The notes under the pieces were generated by a model. That model saw nothing but the letters and a program-made list of their open reading frames with translations. It made no database searches and was not told where the DNA came from. A stretch of 64,000 nt of DNA from Cepaea nemoralis (Eukaryota > Mollusca > Gastropoda > Stylommatophora > Helicidae): the NCBI GenBank assembly GCA_014155875.1, contig JACEFZ010006323.1, forward strand, positions 445,001-509,000. Reading direction: 5' to 3'. Below, piece after piece: positions 43,122-54,853 of this stretch. Positions within the stretch are counted from its first letter, which is position 1, and every line of letters starts with the position of its first letter. A program made the position numbers and the translations under genes.

Positions 43122-43444
43122 CTGAAATAATAATAGATGCAGCAGTAGTAGTAATAGTATTAGTGACAATTTTATTATTATTATTAGTAGTAGTATTAGT
43201 AGCAGCTGTAGTAGTTGTTGTTGTAGTGTTAGTAGTAATAGTAATAGTAGTAATCTTAATAGCATTGTTATTATTATTAGTTGCAGTAGTAGTTGCAACT
43301 GTAGTAGTAGTATTAGTAGTAGTAGTAATGTAGTAATAGTAGTAGCTATAATAGTGGTAGCAAGAGTATATTGTTGTTACAGTAGTAGCTACTGTAATTG
43401 TACCAGTAGTAGTAGTAATTGGTGGTGGTAGTGTCACTGTTATT

Positions 43445-43481
<37 letters not shown>

Positions 43482-43612
43482 CAGTAGTAGTAGTAGTAGC
43501 AGTAGTAGTAGTAGTAGTAGCAGTAAAGTAGTAATAGCAGTAGCTATAATAGTGGTAGCAAGCAGCAGCAGTAGTAGCAGTAGTAGTAGTAGTAACTGTT
43601 GTTATGTTTTTA
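42735..43612. repeat. (TAG)n-rich microsatellite, about 0.9 kb
   Basis: Degenerate TAG/GTA/ATA/ACA trinucleotides with pure runs at 43078-43122 and 43446-43490. Val-, Thr- and Leu-rich frames over it are artefacts. Confidence 0.95.
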
Positions 43613-43621
43613 TTTTAATTT

Positions 43622-43915
43622 TGGCGCAGGCTCGCTTTGAACTCAAGCGTATTTCATACAATCTACTTCTAGTAGCACTTGACTGAATTTTGAGTGTGGA
43701 TTAGATTTCCCTATTTCCACTATCTCTCGTCATCAGGTGAATCCACTTCGACTTCAGAGGTACTTGTAATTTACGTCCCCAAGTCAAGGACGAGAAGTCA
43801 ACTGTTTAGTCCACTGTCCGGTGTAGGGGTTGAACCCCTTACTTCGGCATCAGCACACCGAATGTTTAAGAACGCGCGTTCTGATCCATTCGGCCATGCT
43901 GATATCCGTTGTTGT
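43622..43915 (-). mobile_element. SINE-B, full length
   Basis: On minus: CATGGCCGAATGGATCAGAA (A box), GGGGTTCAACCCCTACACCG (B box), GACGTAAATTACAAGTACCT and the end ACGCTTGAGTTCAAAGCGAG. It shows the intact join GGACTAAACAGTTGAC that SINE-A interrupts at 8.1 kb. Confidence 0.85.
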
Positions 43916-44554
43916 TGATGTTATTATTCTTGTTGTTGCAGAAACAATCGTAGAAACATGATAACAGTGGCTGTTAGTAACACCAGCAACCGCTGTATGA
44001 GTGTGAATAGTACCTGTAGTAGCAGCATCCGCATCAACAAAACAGCAACAATAACAGAACAACAGCGGCAACAACACAGCATCAGCAACTACATCGACAT
44101 TATAATCCGGTGTTCAGTTTTCACATGTATAAATAAAACGCCCCGTGTCGAATGTGCACACCATGTACCGACTTCACTTCGTCACCGCGACACCTATAGG
44201 CAGTTCTCGCCGACGCATTCATATTTCATTGTGGTGAAAGGCATGTGGTTTCATTTACTGGCATCTAGTAACTGGTTGAAACCTGAGACAAAAGGCCCGT
44301 GGTAAATAAATGAAAGGCTTTGATTTGTTACACACCGACTACAACGTGGGTACCAACTGGTGAAAGTTTAGCGGTCACGATGACATGTTTTATGGGGAAG
44401 GGGATGGGAATATTTACAAGTCCTTTAGATGAGATACTGTAAAGCTTCGATTTACAGCAACTCGATATAAGAGGTTTCGGGTTTAACGGACTTATAAGAA
44501 TATAGACAAAGACAAATCCAGCAGCAAGACGCAGATATAGATATATGCAGTATT
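43916..44554. other. No gene; trinucleotide-rich left part
   Basis: 43916-44080 continues ACA/GTT-rich sequence. No feature recognised beyond that. Confidence 0.4.
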
Positions 44555-44690
44555 AGGGCCATCACACTGTTTTGATCTGAGTGCACGGGAGAATAGGTTG
44601 CTAGTCTTCCTCTCGCGTAGCGAACGGCGAGTGCAGGTATTGAACCGTCGTCCGACTGCGCTAATGCCATTATCAGCATAATGTCATGGT
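44555..44690 (-). mobile_element. SINE-I with tRNA-like head
   Basis: On minus: AATGGCATTAGCGCAGTCGG (A-box like) and ACGGTTCAATACCTGC (B-box like) at close spacing, then CGCGAGAGGAAGACTAGCAA. Confidence 0.55.
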
Positions 44691-44765
44691 CATCACACCA
44701 AAGCGCCGTTTACATAATATAGTATATTAACATTACATATAAATAGGACACATGTACAACTTGTA

Positions 44766-44967
44766 AATATGACAAAAATAATACTTGTCTATAAGACAAA
44801 TGCAATACTTACAAATGTGACAAATGTAAAACTTGTAAATACGCGAAATGTAATACTTGTAAATATGATAAATTTAAAACTTATAAATATGATAAATGCA
44901 ATACTGGCAAATATGACAAATGCATTACTGGTAAATATGACAAATGTAATACTTGTAAATACAATAT
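44766..44967. repeat. 24-bp minisatellite
   Basis: About eight units of AATATGACAAATGTAATACT plus TGTA. Both strands are open because 24 is divisible by 3. Confidence 0.9.
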
Positions 44968-45400
44968 GGGAATATGCATTCATTGTTTTATAGACCGATA
45001 TGGGAATATGCATTCATTGTTGTATAGACCGATATGGGAACAGGCATTCATTGTTGTATAGACCGATATGGGAACAGGCATTCATTGTTGTATAGACCGA
45101 TATGGGAACAGACATTCATTGTTGTATAGACCGATATGGGAACAGGCATTCATTGTTGTATAGACCGATATGGGAATATGCATTCATTGTTGTATAGACC
45201 GATATGGGAACAGGCATTCATTGTTGTATAGACCGATATGGGAATAGAGCCATATTTTTATAGACCGATATGCGAATAGACCCATATTTGTAAAGACCGA
45301 TATGGGAATAGACCCATTTTTGTATAGACCGATATGGGAATAGACCCTCATTTTTTGTATATACCGACATGGGAATATACCCATATTTTTATAGACCGAT
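44968..45400. repeat. 34-bp minisatellite
   Basis: About 13 units: TATAGACCGATATGGGAACA plus GGCATTCATTGTTG. The last five change to shorter ATAGACCCATATTTT forms. Confidence 0.95.
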
Positions 45401-45404
45401 CACC

Positions 45405-45560
45405 AGGTGATATAATCACCACTCCGGCCGCCGAAGCCCAGATCAATGTTAAAGATTCGAATCTTCCCCCAGACGGATCAAAAACTTGACCACAAACACT
45501 TGACCACAGAGTCGGCAGGCCAGCGTCTAGCCTCTACGCTGCCGCGGCTCCCTACAAATG
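45405..45560 (-). mobile_element. SINE-H-like tRNA head
   Basis: On minus: GCAGCGTAGAGGCTAGACGC (A-box region), GGCCTGCCGACTCTGTGGTC and AAGATTCGAATCTT (B box). Confidence 0.5.
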
Positions 45561-45574
45561 TAGAAGCTTGTACA

Positions 45575-45685
45575 GTCGTGTCAAGCTGTGGCCATTTGAC
45601 TTCGTGATTGCTTTAGGCAGACTTTTCGACAAACCGCCCAGTGGAAGAAGACTTGAGCCCTATTTGATAAATCCCGACGCAATGT
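45575..45685 (+). mobile_element. SINE-D 3' fragment
   Basis: GACTTCGTGATTGCTTTAGG and GAGCCCTATTTGATAAATCC follow SINE-D order. Confidence 0.45.
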
Positions 45686-45686
45686 G

Positions 45687-46086
45687 AAGCTTGGACAATA
45701 AGCAGTCAAGCTGAAAATCAGCTGATGGCTGTGGAAATGTGGTTTCTGAGGAAAATGCAAAGAATACCATAAACTGACAGAAAAACTAATGAATAAGTCC
45801 TTCAAGAAACAAATGAAGATCGTAAACTGATTAGAGACATTAGACGTAGACAGTCAAAATTTTTCTGGACATGTTATGAGAAGAAATGAATTGGAGAACT
45901 TGGTGCCAACTGGCAAGATCGAAGGGAAGGGACTAAGGGGAAGACAGAGAAGTAAATACCTGGATGGCTTGGCCACGTGGCATGGTCGAGACGGGAACAT
46001 AGAGCTGATCCACGACTCTGGTGATCGAGTGAGATGGTAGAACATGACCGCCCACGCTTATCGGCATGGCACATGATGGATGGATG
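45687..46086 (+). pseudogene. RTE-1 C-terminal fragment
   Basis: CEAWTISSQAENQLMAVEMW, FLRKMQRIP then a stop, QETNEDRKLIRDIRRRQSKF, then a shift. The DNA continues to CGGCATGGCACATGATGGAT and (ATGG)n. Clearly colinear with 13.6-14.0 kb. Confidence 0.85.
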
Positions 46087-48251
46087 GACGCAATGAGGTC
46101 GATTATCTTGCCTTTAAAACTGTAAACAACAAGAGACATGTAAACAGCTTATATGCGTGCACTATTGTGGTACAGGATAGTCAGTCGCATATCCTTTATA
46201 GGGCGTCGCAGTCAATGTCGTGTCCTCCTTTAAAGTGTCGTCCCTGGAGTGAGGAGATCCGACACCCACATTATAATATTATTTTTTTTTTCCCCCTCAA
46301 TATTCTGGAGAATCCACCAGCTTCCGTCCAACACACTCCATCAGCCTATGGACACCTTTTCCTATCACTCTCACACTGTCGTACTATGCCCCCTTCTCAT
46401 ACTTCCCCAACGCAACATACTCAACAACTCTTGCTTCTAGAAATTAATAAAGATTAATTTATTAAAATAAAAGTGTAACGTGTATGAGACGTGTATGCGA
46501 AGAAAATGTGTGACGTGTTCTATAAAGTGTGTAGACTCTGTCTCTCAGACATCAACTCAGTCAGCTGATCACAGCAAAGATAGACCACAGCACGTTACGT
46601 CAGAACAAGTACGTCTCACCCGTTGCCGGAACCATCTTGCCGGATAATGCTTTGCCTCTGTAGACCTCTGGTAATCCAATTTCATGAACATCCGAAATAG
46701 ACACCGGTGGTATTAAGAGTTAATCAGGGACCGGTTGCACTCTACACAATGTCCGTTCCTAATGTTCCTAAACAAACTGCACAAGTCTTTTGCAGTGTGT
46801 ACGCAGTTAGTTAGTTAGTTAGTTAACAGATCATCCTCGTTGCACATCGAACCACTCAGTTCATAAGTGCTAATTACTAATGTTAATTGTTACTGTACTA
46901 ACACTAGGTACTCTTAGCCGGTTCTCGGTTCGTTACTACTGTCTGATGCTGTGTGGTGCATCAGTATGCATCACTTCTCTTTGATGAATCAATTTCCTTC
47001 TAGCGTAAGTTACGTTTCTGTATGCAACTTTATTGACTCTTGAACTGGTGTTCTTCAGAATGGGTTTTTTAATTCTTTCCCAAAACTTGTAGAGTTTCCT
47101 TGGATCTGGTAGGGAACCTAGGATAGAAACAACACATCTGGTGATAGTACTAGTCACTGATCCCTTCGGCTGAGTGTAAGCCTATCACCTTGCTTAATGA
47201 TCTTTAGCTAACTAGACTTAGTCATAGAGCAGATTAGCTACCCACCTAGAGTCGAATCAGGCTATGACAAAGAAAAAATATCAGCAAACAGAATGCGGAA
47301 CCCCGCCCACCAGGGACACCTACGGGAAGATCCCAATTATCCTTCATTACTCAACTAGTAAAGCTTATCAACACTTCACTAGTCTATTTTAGCTAACAGA
47401 GCCAAGTATCACTTCACTACTCTAGCTAGTTTCCACTAACAGTGCTAATCATCACACTATAGTTTAACAAGGCTACTGCCTAAAGTAATTATAACGAATA
47501 TATTATAATAAGTTATACCTTAAATGGCACTACTGCAGTCCTATAAATCATATCTACATCTGCCATATAGGCACGTGTAAAATTAAGTCACTAATTAACA
47601 CACGGTAGATATTATTTCCACTAAGCACTGCAGTGCCCTGCACTCTGTCTAGAGCATTATTCAAGTCCACCCTAGTTGATCTCAACTCGAGTTTATATGG
47701 CAAACTACCAAAGTTGTCCACGTGACGTTATCCTTTACTCCCCCACACAGGTGGCACAGTGGCAAATCATCCCCTGTCAAGAACTATTTTCCTGGCTTAA
47801 ATCCTGTCAAAGTTGTCAGTAATTGCCTAGATTCTCAAAACAAGCCAGCTAGTTTCTGTAAACTCCCAACAAAGAGTTTCGATACCAAGCTGCCAATCAT
47901 CTTGATGTTCCGGAAACCAAGAATTGACAGATGCACTGTTTTCCGTACTAGGTACTTCCGTTTTACATCTGCCCCTGTGATCTCACGGCTTCCATCTGCA
48001 TTCAAATGTTGACAAACTTGTCACTCTTCTGTTCCGTGGTGACAATATATGTGATTCCAACTGTTAATGAACTGCCAACTCGGTGTATCCACTCATTCTC
48101 ACTCACCACCAAATGTGTATATGGGCTGACACGATGTAACCTGTACAGCTGTGTTTACTCTGTTAGTACAAATAGATGTCGCTGGTCGATCGTCCGCTTA
48201 ATCCGAAAATCCTCTGTAATAATCAACCGGATAAACACACGGTTTCATTTT
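46087..48251. other. No gene recognised, 2.2 kb
   Basis: A SINE-C 3' end scrap (ATATCCTTTATAGGGCGTCG) lies at about 46190 and (AGTT)n at 46804-46822. A 73-codon minus frame at 46936-47157 (PRKLYKFWERIKKPILKN) has no family I recognise. The rest is ordinary A/T-rich sequence without repeats from this window. Confidence 0.4.
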
Positions 48252-48472
48252 GTGACAGTCAACCACGGCATTTTCCGATTGTTATATGATTTCTTGGCAA
48301 GTTTACGTTCAGTAGTTTGCTATTGCTTTCTGCACGACAGGCACTCATACCATTATATGATAACCAATGCTAGGCGGTCTGCTGCCAAATCGCCCGCAGC
48401 TGTGTTTCGAACGCGGTTTGCAGGATTACGAATTGCGCCCGTAACACCTTCGCCACGATGTCGGCTGTACAG
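48252..48472 (-). mobile_element. SINE-C with good tRNA-like head
   Basis: On minus: TGGCGAAGGTGTTACGGGCG (A box), CCGCGTTCGAAACACAGC (B box), AGAAAGCAATAGCAAACTAC (core), AACTTGCCAAGAAATCAT. Confidence 0.85.
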
Positions 48473-48479
48473 GATAGAG

Positions 48480-48602
48480 AGTAAAGTAAAGTAAAGTAAA
48501 GTGAAGTAAAGTAAAGTAAAGTAAAGTAAAGTAAAGTAAAGTAAAGTAAAGTAAAGTAAAGTAAAGTAAAGTGAAGTAAAGTAAAGTAAAGTAAAGTAAA
48601 GT
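48480..48602. repeat. (AAAGT)n pentanucleotide array
   Basis: About 24 units with two GAAGT variants. It starts right at the 5' border of the minus-strand SINE-C. Confidence 0.95.
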
Positions 48603-49943
48603 GCTCTTTTCACGCTATGCCGCGCATTGGGCATATGGTGCAAGTCCCACATTTTACACCGATCTAGACTTGCTGCATGATGTGTCCAATAACACAGCGG
48701 CCGTGTTTATCTCCCAGGAAATTTCCTGACACCAGTTGTATCATGGACCCCACGTCAACGAGGGGAAAACATCCCCGCTTTGAATGGGATTTGAATACAT
48801 TACCACAGGGCCAGGATAGAAAGTGCCGACTTTCAGTGCGGAGGCGGTAAATGAAGATAACAAATCACATGTTTCATGTCCTGGGCAGGACGCTGTGATC
48901 AACTCCAGGTTAATTTTCTAGGCAAGTTTACTTTCGGTAATTTGCTACTGCTTTCTGGACAAAGAAAGAAGTCAACGAATAAGTCAAATTGAGTAGTGAC
49001 GGAAAGGAACGCCCTACTCTGTCATCAGCGCACAGACAGCTTAAGTAAAAGAGCTCCTAACATATCGACCACACCGACTCCCATATGCCGATAACTGGTA
49101 AGAAAATCGGCATGTGTGATTTGTCAATGTATCATGACTCCAGCTTCACAGCTAGTACTGACGCAAACCGAGGTTTTAACGCCAAGTTTAATCATCACTC
49201 CATTCCACCCACCATGACATTTGGAGTACGCTTAAAACAGCAAACATTTGTCACTCTCTGCTGCTGGTTGTTACGGAACACCGTCAGGTCTATTTCTATC
49301 ATTTCAATGTCACGCATTTAAAAGCGAACATGTTTTTGTTTTACGCATTACTTGTCTGCTACACATATCGAAGGCAATCAATAAGACATTTAATGCCAGA
49401 GTTCTGTCGTGACAATTATAGGAATTCACTTATTTTAAAGATATGTGGGGAATACTTTTCGCTGACATATAAAAAGTACATCGCAGTTACAATATGTTGC
49501 TTTGGACTTGTATATAAGTTCAAAACGTTTATGTTTTTATGTGTACAGAATGCGAAGAAACGCAGTATATTGTGACAGTTGTGTATGTGTGTGACGGGGT
49601 GGCATTTGGAATCATCGCTTGCATACAAATATGGTTTATTTGTCTTTTTTTTGTTTTAAACGTCAAAAGCCGTTAGGTATAGGTTATTTAATTAAAGAAT
49701 TCGAAGTGGCACTTCATAGCACTTAACAGATTTAGTGCAACACAAAAAGTAGGCTTCGAACAAACAAAAATGGGAGGCTGACAATGGGAAGTAGGGGGTG
49801 TGTCACAGTTATGACTTCGAAGTTGTTAGTATGGTAATAGGCATGCTGTATTACATATCAAATTAAAGGGGGTTGCATAGAAACAAGTACTGTATGTAAG
49901 CCTGTCTGACTGCCTACCTGCCTGCCCCTCCACCCACCCACAC
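48603..49943. other. No gene; SINE-C scrap
   Basis: 48880-48962 is a minus SINE-C 3' part (GTTTACTTTCGGTAATTTGC). 48770-48800 has a TTTGAATGGGATTTGAATAC tRNA-like word. An 81-codon plus frame at 49330 is hydrophobic but unrecognised. Confidence 0.4.
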
Positions 49944-49948
49944 CCACT

Positions 49949-49998
<50 letters not shown>
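49944..49998. repeat. (CA)n microsatellite
   Basis: About 20 uninterrupted CA units preceded by CCCA repeats. Confidence 0.95.
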
Positions 49999-50000
<2 letters not shown>

Positions 50001-51061
50001 CCAGTAATTTTCATTGTGTCCCGTCTCGCTATCTCATGCACCCTTTCCACGGGTCATTCGTCCGAGACGTGTTCACTCCATCATCCCTTCTTGTCATGAG
50101 TTGTCTGCAATCTACACTCGTCTTTCCTCGGACTCGTTTGAGTAGTCTGTCTGTCTTATTCTATCGTCAATAAACATTAGTCTTTTAACTCCTCCTGTCC
50201 TATCCTAAGCTGTCGTCAATATACATTACAGGCTCTCTATAACCCTGTTCTATTCAAAACTATGTCGGTGTGTATAAATATAAGACTCTGACACATAGCA
50301 GCTACGGGAAGTCACTTGATATATTAATCATCCTATGGCGCTGAATCGGTTAAGCACAACATAAACGATCAGGATCTCCACTGTTGTGGAATTTCTAATT
50401 CCAATTTTTTTTAGAGAAAAAAAAAATATGTTCCGGCCCCGTTCAACCGTCAGCTTTCGATTCGTTATATTTGGGACCCCTACAGTGTTTCTTTTTCTGT
50501 TTACAGAGATAGAGCTGGGTATTTCGCTTCCTAAAATCTAGTTGTTTTCTATCTTGGTGTGGATTTCATCTTTGGTGTCGTTTCTAATGTCTGGTCAAAG
50601 TCGCGCACTTGTAAGGCCTTGTATTGTGAGCGTTAAAATTGGGAAAGATACACGAAACAAAACAAATAACACTATGACCCCGGTAAGGCGTTATATCGTC
50701 CTTCTATCCAAACGGGATATCACAGTTAGGGATATATTATCCGTTGGCGCTAAATCAATTAATCAAGACACTATAGAAATGTAAGTAAGATGAAGTTTAT
50801 AAATCCGTTGTGATGATTTAATCAGGTATAACACCCAACAAGAAAGGAACTGCCAATTAAAGAGGCATCAACTAATACCTGCTTGGCACCACTCTATATT
50901 ATAGTCTGGCTTGTATGTTTAACACATTGCCACCTCCGCCGGGACTCTGCTTTCACACCTGTGCTGGTGATCGCGGTCCACTGACAATCGATTATACAAC
51001 ACCGCCTGAGACTGGGTCTCACAGGTGAGAGAAATATGCTGGCTTGTGGAGTGATGTTGAA
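49999..51061. other. No gene recognised
   Basis: No repeat match to this window. An 80-codon frame at 50542-50784 has no recognisable content. Confidence 0.4.
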
Positions 51062-51160
51062 GTTATAGCAGCATATCCTTTACAGGGCGTTGCATTCAAC
51101 CGGAGCATTTATTGGATGTTTGTGGTTTTGCATGCAATTTTATGTTTATTAGTTTGCTAC
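51062..51160 (-). mobile_element. SINE-C 3' part
   Basis: CATATCCTTTACAGGGCGTT, ATTTTATGTTTATTAGTTTG. It faces the plus-strand copy that starts directly after it. Confidence 0.8.
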
Positions 51161-51164
51161 TGTG

Positions 51165-51420
51165 TCAGCCGGTCTCCCTGGCAAGGGTTTAACGCCTTTC
51201 TCCATAATCTCGTATATGCTCGCGAGTAACGCAGCTGCGCGAGATTCGGTAGCGAATCGCGTCGCTTTGGTGACTTACGGGGGTATGTGAGCCACTCGCT
51301 CAGAAAGCAATGCCAAACTACTGAGCGTAATCTTGCCTAGTACATCAAAAGCAGCTGAAAGATGCTGGTGTTGACTGCAACGACCTGTAAGGGTTATGCA
51401 ACATTTAAAAAAAAAAAAAA
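51165..51420 (+). mobile_element. SINE-C, full length with A-tail
   Basis: GTCTCCCTGGCAAGGGTTTA (A-box region), CAGAAAGCAATGCCAAACTA (core), CAGCTGAAAGATGCTGGTGT, CGACCTGTAAGGGTTATGCA, then ACATTT and A14. The B box is eroded. Confidence 0.85.
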
Positions 51421-51482
51421 ACTGAGTCAGAAAATTGGAGATCAACAAAAACGATTGCAGATAAACTGTAAACTACTACATA

Positions 51483-51572
51483 CCAAGGTTCGTAACGGAA
51501 TACGACCAGCGTTGCCAATAGTGCGTTGTGTTCAATCTTAAAGCCTCACATCCCGAAACAACAGAATAAATT
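51483..51572 (+). mobile_element. Rep-J
   Basis: GTTCGTAACGGAATACGACC, AGCGTTGCCAATAGTG, ATCCCGAAACAACAGAATAA: same as 25.7 kb. Confidence 0.75.
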
Positions 51573-51594
51573 AAACTACAAACATTCGCTAATT

Positions 51595-51915
51595 GGTTTG
51601 CGCAAAATAGAAGAAATACAATGGTGTGAGAGAATCACCAATGTGGAGCTCATGGAGAGAACTAGAGAAATATTAGTGAAGAAGTGACGCTGGAGCTAAA
51701 TAGTAAGTACGTTGAGAATACCTAAGAACAGTATAATTATAAAGCTCTTTGCTGAGATTCCACAGGGTTAATAAAGAGAGGCAGATTCGAAAACACATGG
51801 GGAAGAGAAGCAGAAAGAGAAATGAACAGTATAGGAAAGGCGTGGACAGAGGTAAGTGGGATAGCTAAAGACAGGTGTGAGTTGCTGGAGGACCTAAGTC
51901 CCAATGGGGGATAGA
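51595..51915 (+). pseudogene. RTE-5 C-terminal fragment
   Basis: CERITNVELMERTREILVKK then stop and shifts, and a clean reading of 47 residues from KRGRFENTWGREAEREMNSI through GKAWTEVSGIAKDRCELL to EDLSPNGG and stop. The basic RGRxxNTW motif, the WTEV..IAKDR block and the short C-terminal end are typical of this LINE lineage. Confidence 0.75.
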
Positions 51916-51994
51916 GGACACATAAAGAAACAAACAATTAAACAAAATGAAGAAAATTATTTAACAGGGAGTAAGAGTTAAATATTTTACTCGC

Positions 51995-52212
51995 TAAATG
52001 AGGGAGTTTCCGTTTCGATATGGTAACGCCGTCTGCTTCGCGCTCTGAAGTCTTAGTTTCCGAGCCACATCGTTCGGCTTACGAGAGCAATTTTCTCTGA
52101 GGCTCCTTGGGGTCGTCGCTGTAGCTACGGAGTTTGTGCTTAGTGCGACGCTTGCTACCTTGCTGAAAGAGACGGAGCCATATAGATTAAAACCCAATGC
52201 AATTGTATCATA
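51995..52212 (+). mobile_element. SINE-D
   Basis: CGATATGGTAACGCCGTCTG (A-box region), TTAGTTTCCGAGCC (eroded B box), GGGGTCGTCGCTGTAGCTAC, AGACGGAGCCATATAGATTA. Confidence 0.75.
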
Positions 52213-52235
52213 GAGTCTGTCGTAGTTTGTAATGA

Positions 52236-52697
52236 AATATCACTACCAATAACAAGATGTCCATTGCAACGAGGAAAAGAGTGTCCAAGTGCTACATAGA
52301 ATATATACTTTTGTGTGGATGTGAAGTATTGTGAAGCGTACACAATGAGCAGACAAACTGAAAGACATCTAATGGCAGTAGAAATGTGATTTCTAGGGAA
52401 TATCCAAAGAATGCCATGAACAGACACAAAAACCAATGAGCGAATTTTACAAGAAACTCATGAAAAATGTAAACTCATTAAAGAAATTAGGCAGAGACAA
52501 TTAACATTTCTGAACACGTTATGAAAATAAATCAACTGGGGAACTTTGTGACAACTGGCAAGATTGAGGGGAAAGAACAAGGGAAATACAGAGAGGTAAA
52601 TATTTTGATGACTTGGTTACATGGCATGGTTTAAACAAACACACTTAGCTCATCTACGACTGTGGTGATCGCGTGGGTTGGCGAAAGATGACGATTT
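52236..52697 (+). pseudogene. RTE-1 C-terminal fragment, badly decayed
   Basis: AATAACAAGATGTCCATTGC through TGGTGATCGCGTGGGTTGGC is colinear with 13.5-13.97 kb. Stops replace several Arg and Gln codons (for example TGA in VEM*FLGNIQR). Confidence 0.75.
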
Positions 52698-53022
52698 CTA
52701 CCTTGTTGAAGCAAACGAAGTGATCATTGTCTATAATACACAGGACACAACAGACTGGACAATCAATGTTAGAGATTTAAACCGGAGCCGTCAAGGCTGC
52801 ACGCGAGAGTTCACCCACAACGGAGACAATCACATACATTCTGCAAGACTGCCATGTGTTTGTTCGATTACAGGTGGGATACTCGTCGGCAGGGATCAGC
52901 ATTCACATAACGCTATTTGAGGGTCTCAACGAGCTGGAACATACAGCAATATGCGTGAAGGAGTTTGAGATTCTTGGGTACGGATTGCCAGAACAACTGT
53001 TAACTAGGAGGATGTGGTGGGA
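52698..53022. other. No identified gene
   Basis: Plus frames read QDCHVFVRLQVGYSSAGISI with EHTAICVKEFEILGYGLPEQ continuing. No recognised family; possible element remnant. Confidence 0.3.
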
Positions 53023-53027
53023 AAAAA

Positions 53028-53059
<32 letters not shown>

Positions 53060-53505
53060 AAAGAAGAGGAGGATCAGGAGGAGAAACAACCAGAATAAGA
53101 ACAAAAGGATCAGGCGTTTGTGGAGGAAAAAAGAAAAAAAAAGAAAGAAAGAAAGAACGAAAGACAGAAAGAAAGAAAGAGGGAGAATAAGAGGAGAACG
53201 AGGAGAAAGAAGAAGGGTAAAGGGGAGGACGTGAAAAGAAAGAAAGAACGAAAGAGAAAAGAAGAGGAAGAATAAGAGAATAATGAGGAGAAAGAAGAAG
53301 AACAAGAAGAAGAAGCTTATGATGCAAAAGAAGACGAAGACGAAGACGAAGATGAAGACGAAGAAGAAGAAGACGAAGATGAAGACGAAGAAGATGAAGA
53401 CGAAGAAGAAGAAGACGAAGAAGAAGAAGAAGAAGAAGAAGAAGAAGAAGAAGAAGAAGAAGAAGAAGAAGAAGAAGAAGAAGAAGAAGAAGAAGAAGAA
53501 GAAGA
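53023..53505. repeat. GAAA/GAA purine tract
   Basis: (GAAA)n blocks at 53027-53060 and 53130-53185, then GAC/GAA hexamers and pure (GAA)n at 53418-53502. Lys/Glu and Phe frames are artefacts. Confidence 0.95.
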
Positions 53506-53698
53506 CGAAGTCGGAGAGTGTCTGCCTGTACGGCGAGGAACCACCAGTCTGCACACCAATAAGCCAGACATGGGACAACGGATACTCACGCAAAACTCAG
53601 GTCCTGTATGACATTACACTGATGTTGGACAATAGGATGCCTTCATCCGACATACAGGACTTCGCGTTGGAGCTCAAGCCAACGAACACAAGCAAGCA
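53506..53698 (+). mobile_element. SINE-N 3' part with (CAAG)n tail
   Basis: ACGAAGTCGGAGAGTGTCTG, AATAAGCCAGACATGGGACA, GTTGGACAATAGGATG, and AACACAAGCAAGCAAG at the end. About 85% similar to the 39.2-39.4 kb copy by eye. Confidence 0.75.
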
Positions 53699-54178
53699 AG
53701 AAGAAGAAGAAGATTATAATGATAAAGAACAGCGACAATTACAACCCCAAAACGTCTCTCTATCCCCCCTCCCCCCCAATCTCCTCTCCACTCTATCCAA
53801 TTGCATTTGCTACCCAACGATCAGATATAACACTTGTCTAAGGCTCCTCTACTCACAGACGGCCGCAGACAATTGGAAGAAACACCATACTTATCGATTC
53901 CCAGACACAGTTCCCCAATGAGGTTGCCAGTCTTGGCATGTGATAATCAAAGCCCTACTAGATCAGCCGCTTGTACAGAAAATTGCTGGCCAAATTGTCA
54001 GCCAACTTCTCCGAGATATATCTACCCCTTCGTCATGTGACAGGAAGAGATCTATTCTATCGTCACGTGCCAGTGGAGAGGATGGGGAAATATCCTGATT
54101 CCTAAAGGTTAAAGGTAAACACCGCTTATGGGTTGCCAGACGTCCCAGTTTTCAGGGACAGTTTTGGTTTTATTTTTA
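53699..54178. other. No gene recognised
   Basis: Ordinary sequence between two elements. Confidence 0.4.
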
Positions 54179-54275
54179 ACTAGCTGACCCGGCCCGGCTT
54201 CGCCCAGTCCCTGGTGGGGAGCATCTCATTTAATTCATATAAGTAGTCATATAAGTTCTCGTTCCCGTTACCGAC

Positions 54276-54312
<37 letters not shown>

Positions 54313-54527
54313 GACCCGGCCCGGCATTGCCCAGCTCCTGGTGTGGAGCATCTCATTTAATTCATATAAGTAGTCATATAAGTTCCCGTTCCCGACTGTC
54401 TATCTGTCTGTCTATCTGTTTGTCTATCTGTCTGCCTGACCCTGCCCGGTTTCGCCCAGTCCCTGGTGGGGAGCATCTCATTTAATTCATATAAGTAGTC
54501 ATATAAGTTCCCGTTTCCGTTACCGAC

Positions 54528-54560
<33 letters not shown>

Positions 54561-54813
54561 GACCCGGCCCGGCATCGCCCAGCTCCTGGTGTGGAGCATC
54601 TCATTTAATTCATATAAGTAGTCATATAAGCTCACGTTCCCGTTCCCGACTATCTATCTGTCTGTCTGTCTGTCTATCTGTCTGTCTATCTGTCTGATCC
54701 GGCCCGGCTTCGCCCAGCCCCTGATGGGGAGCATCTCATTTAATTCATATGAGTAGTCATATAAGTTCCCGTTCCCGACTGACTGACTGTCTGTCTGTCT
54801 GTCTGTCTGTCTA

Positions 54814-54853
<40 letters not shown>

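Noticed and set aside
53000..53921. Lys-rich 212-codon and Phe-rich 197-codon ORFs
   Set aside because: GAA/GAAA repeat frames. Only the terminal part, annotated as SINE-N, has real content.
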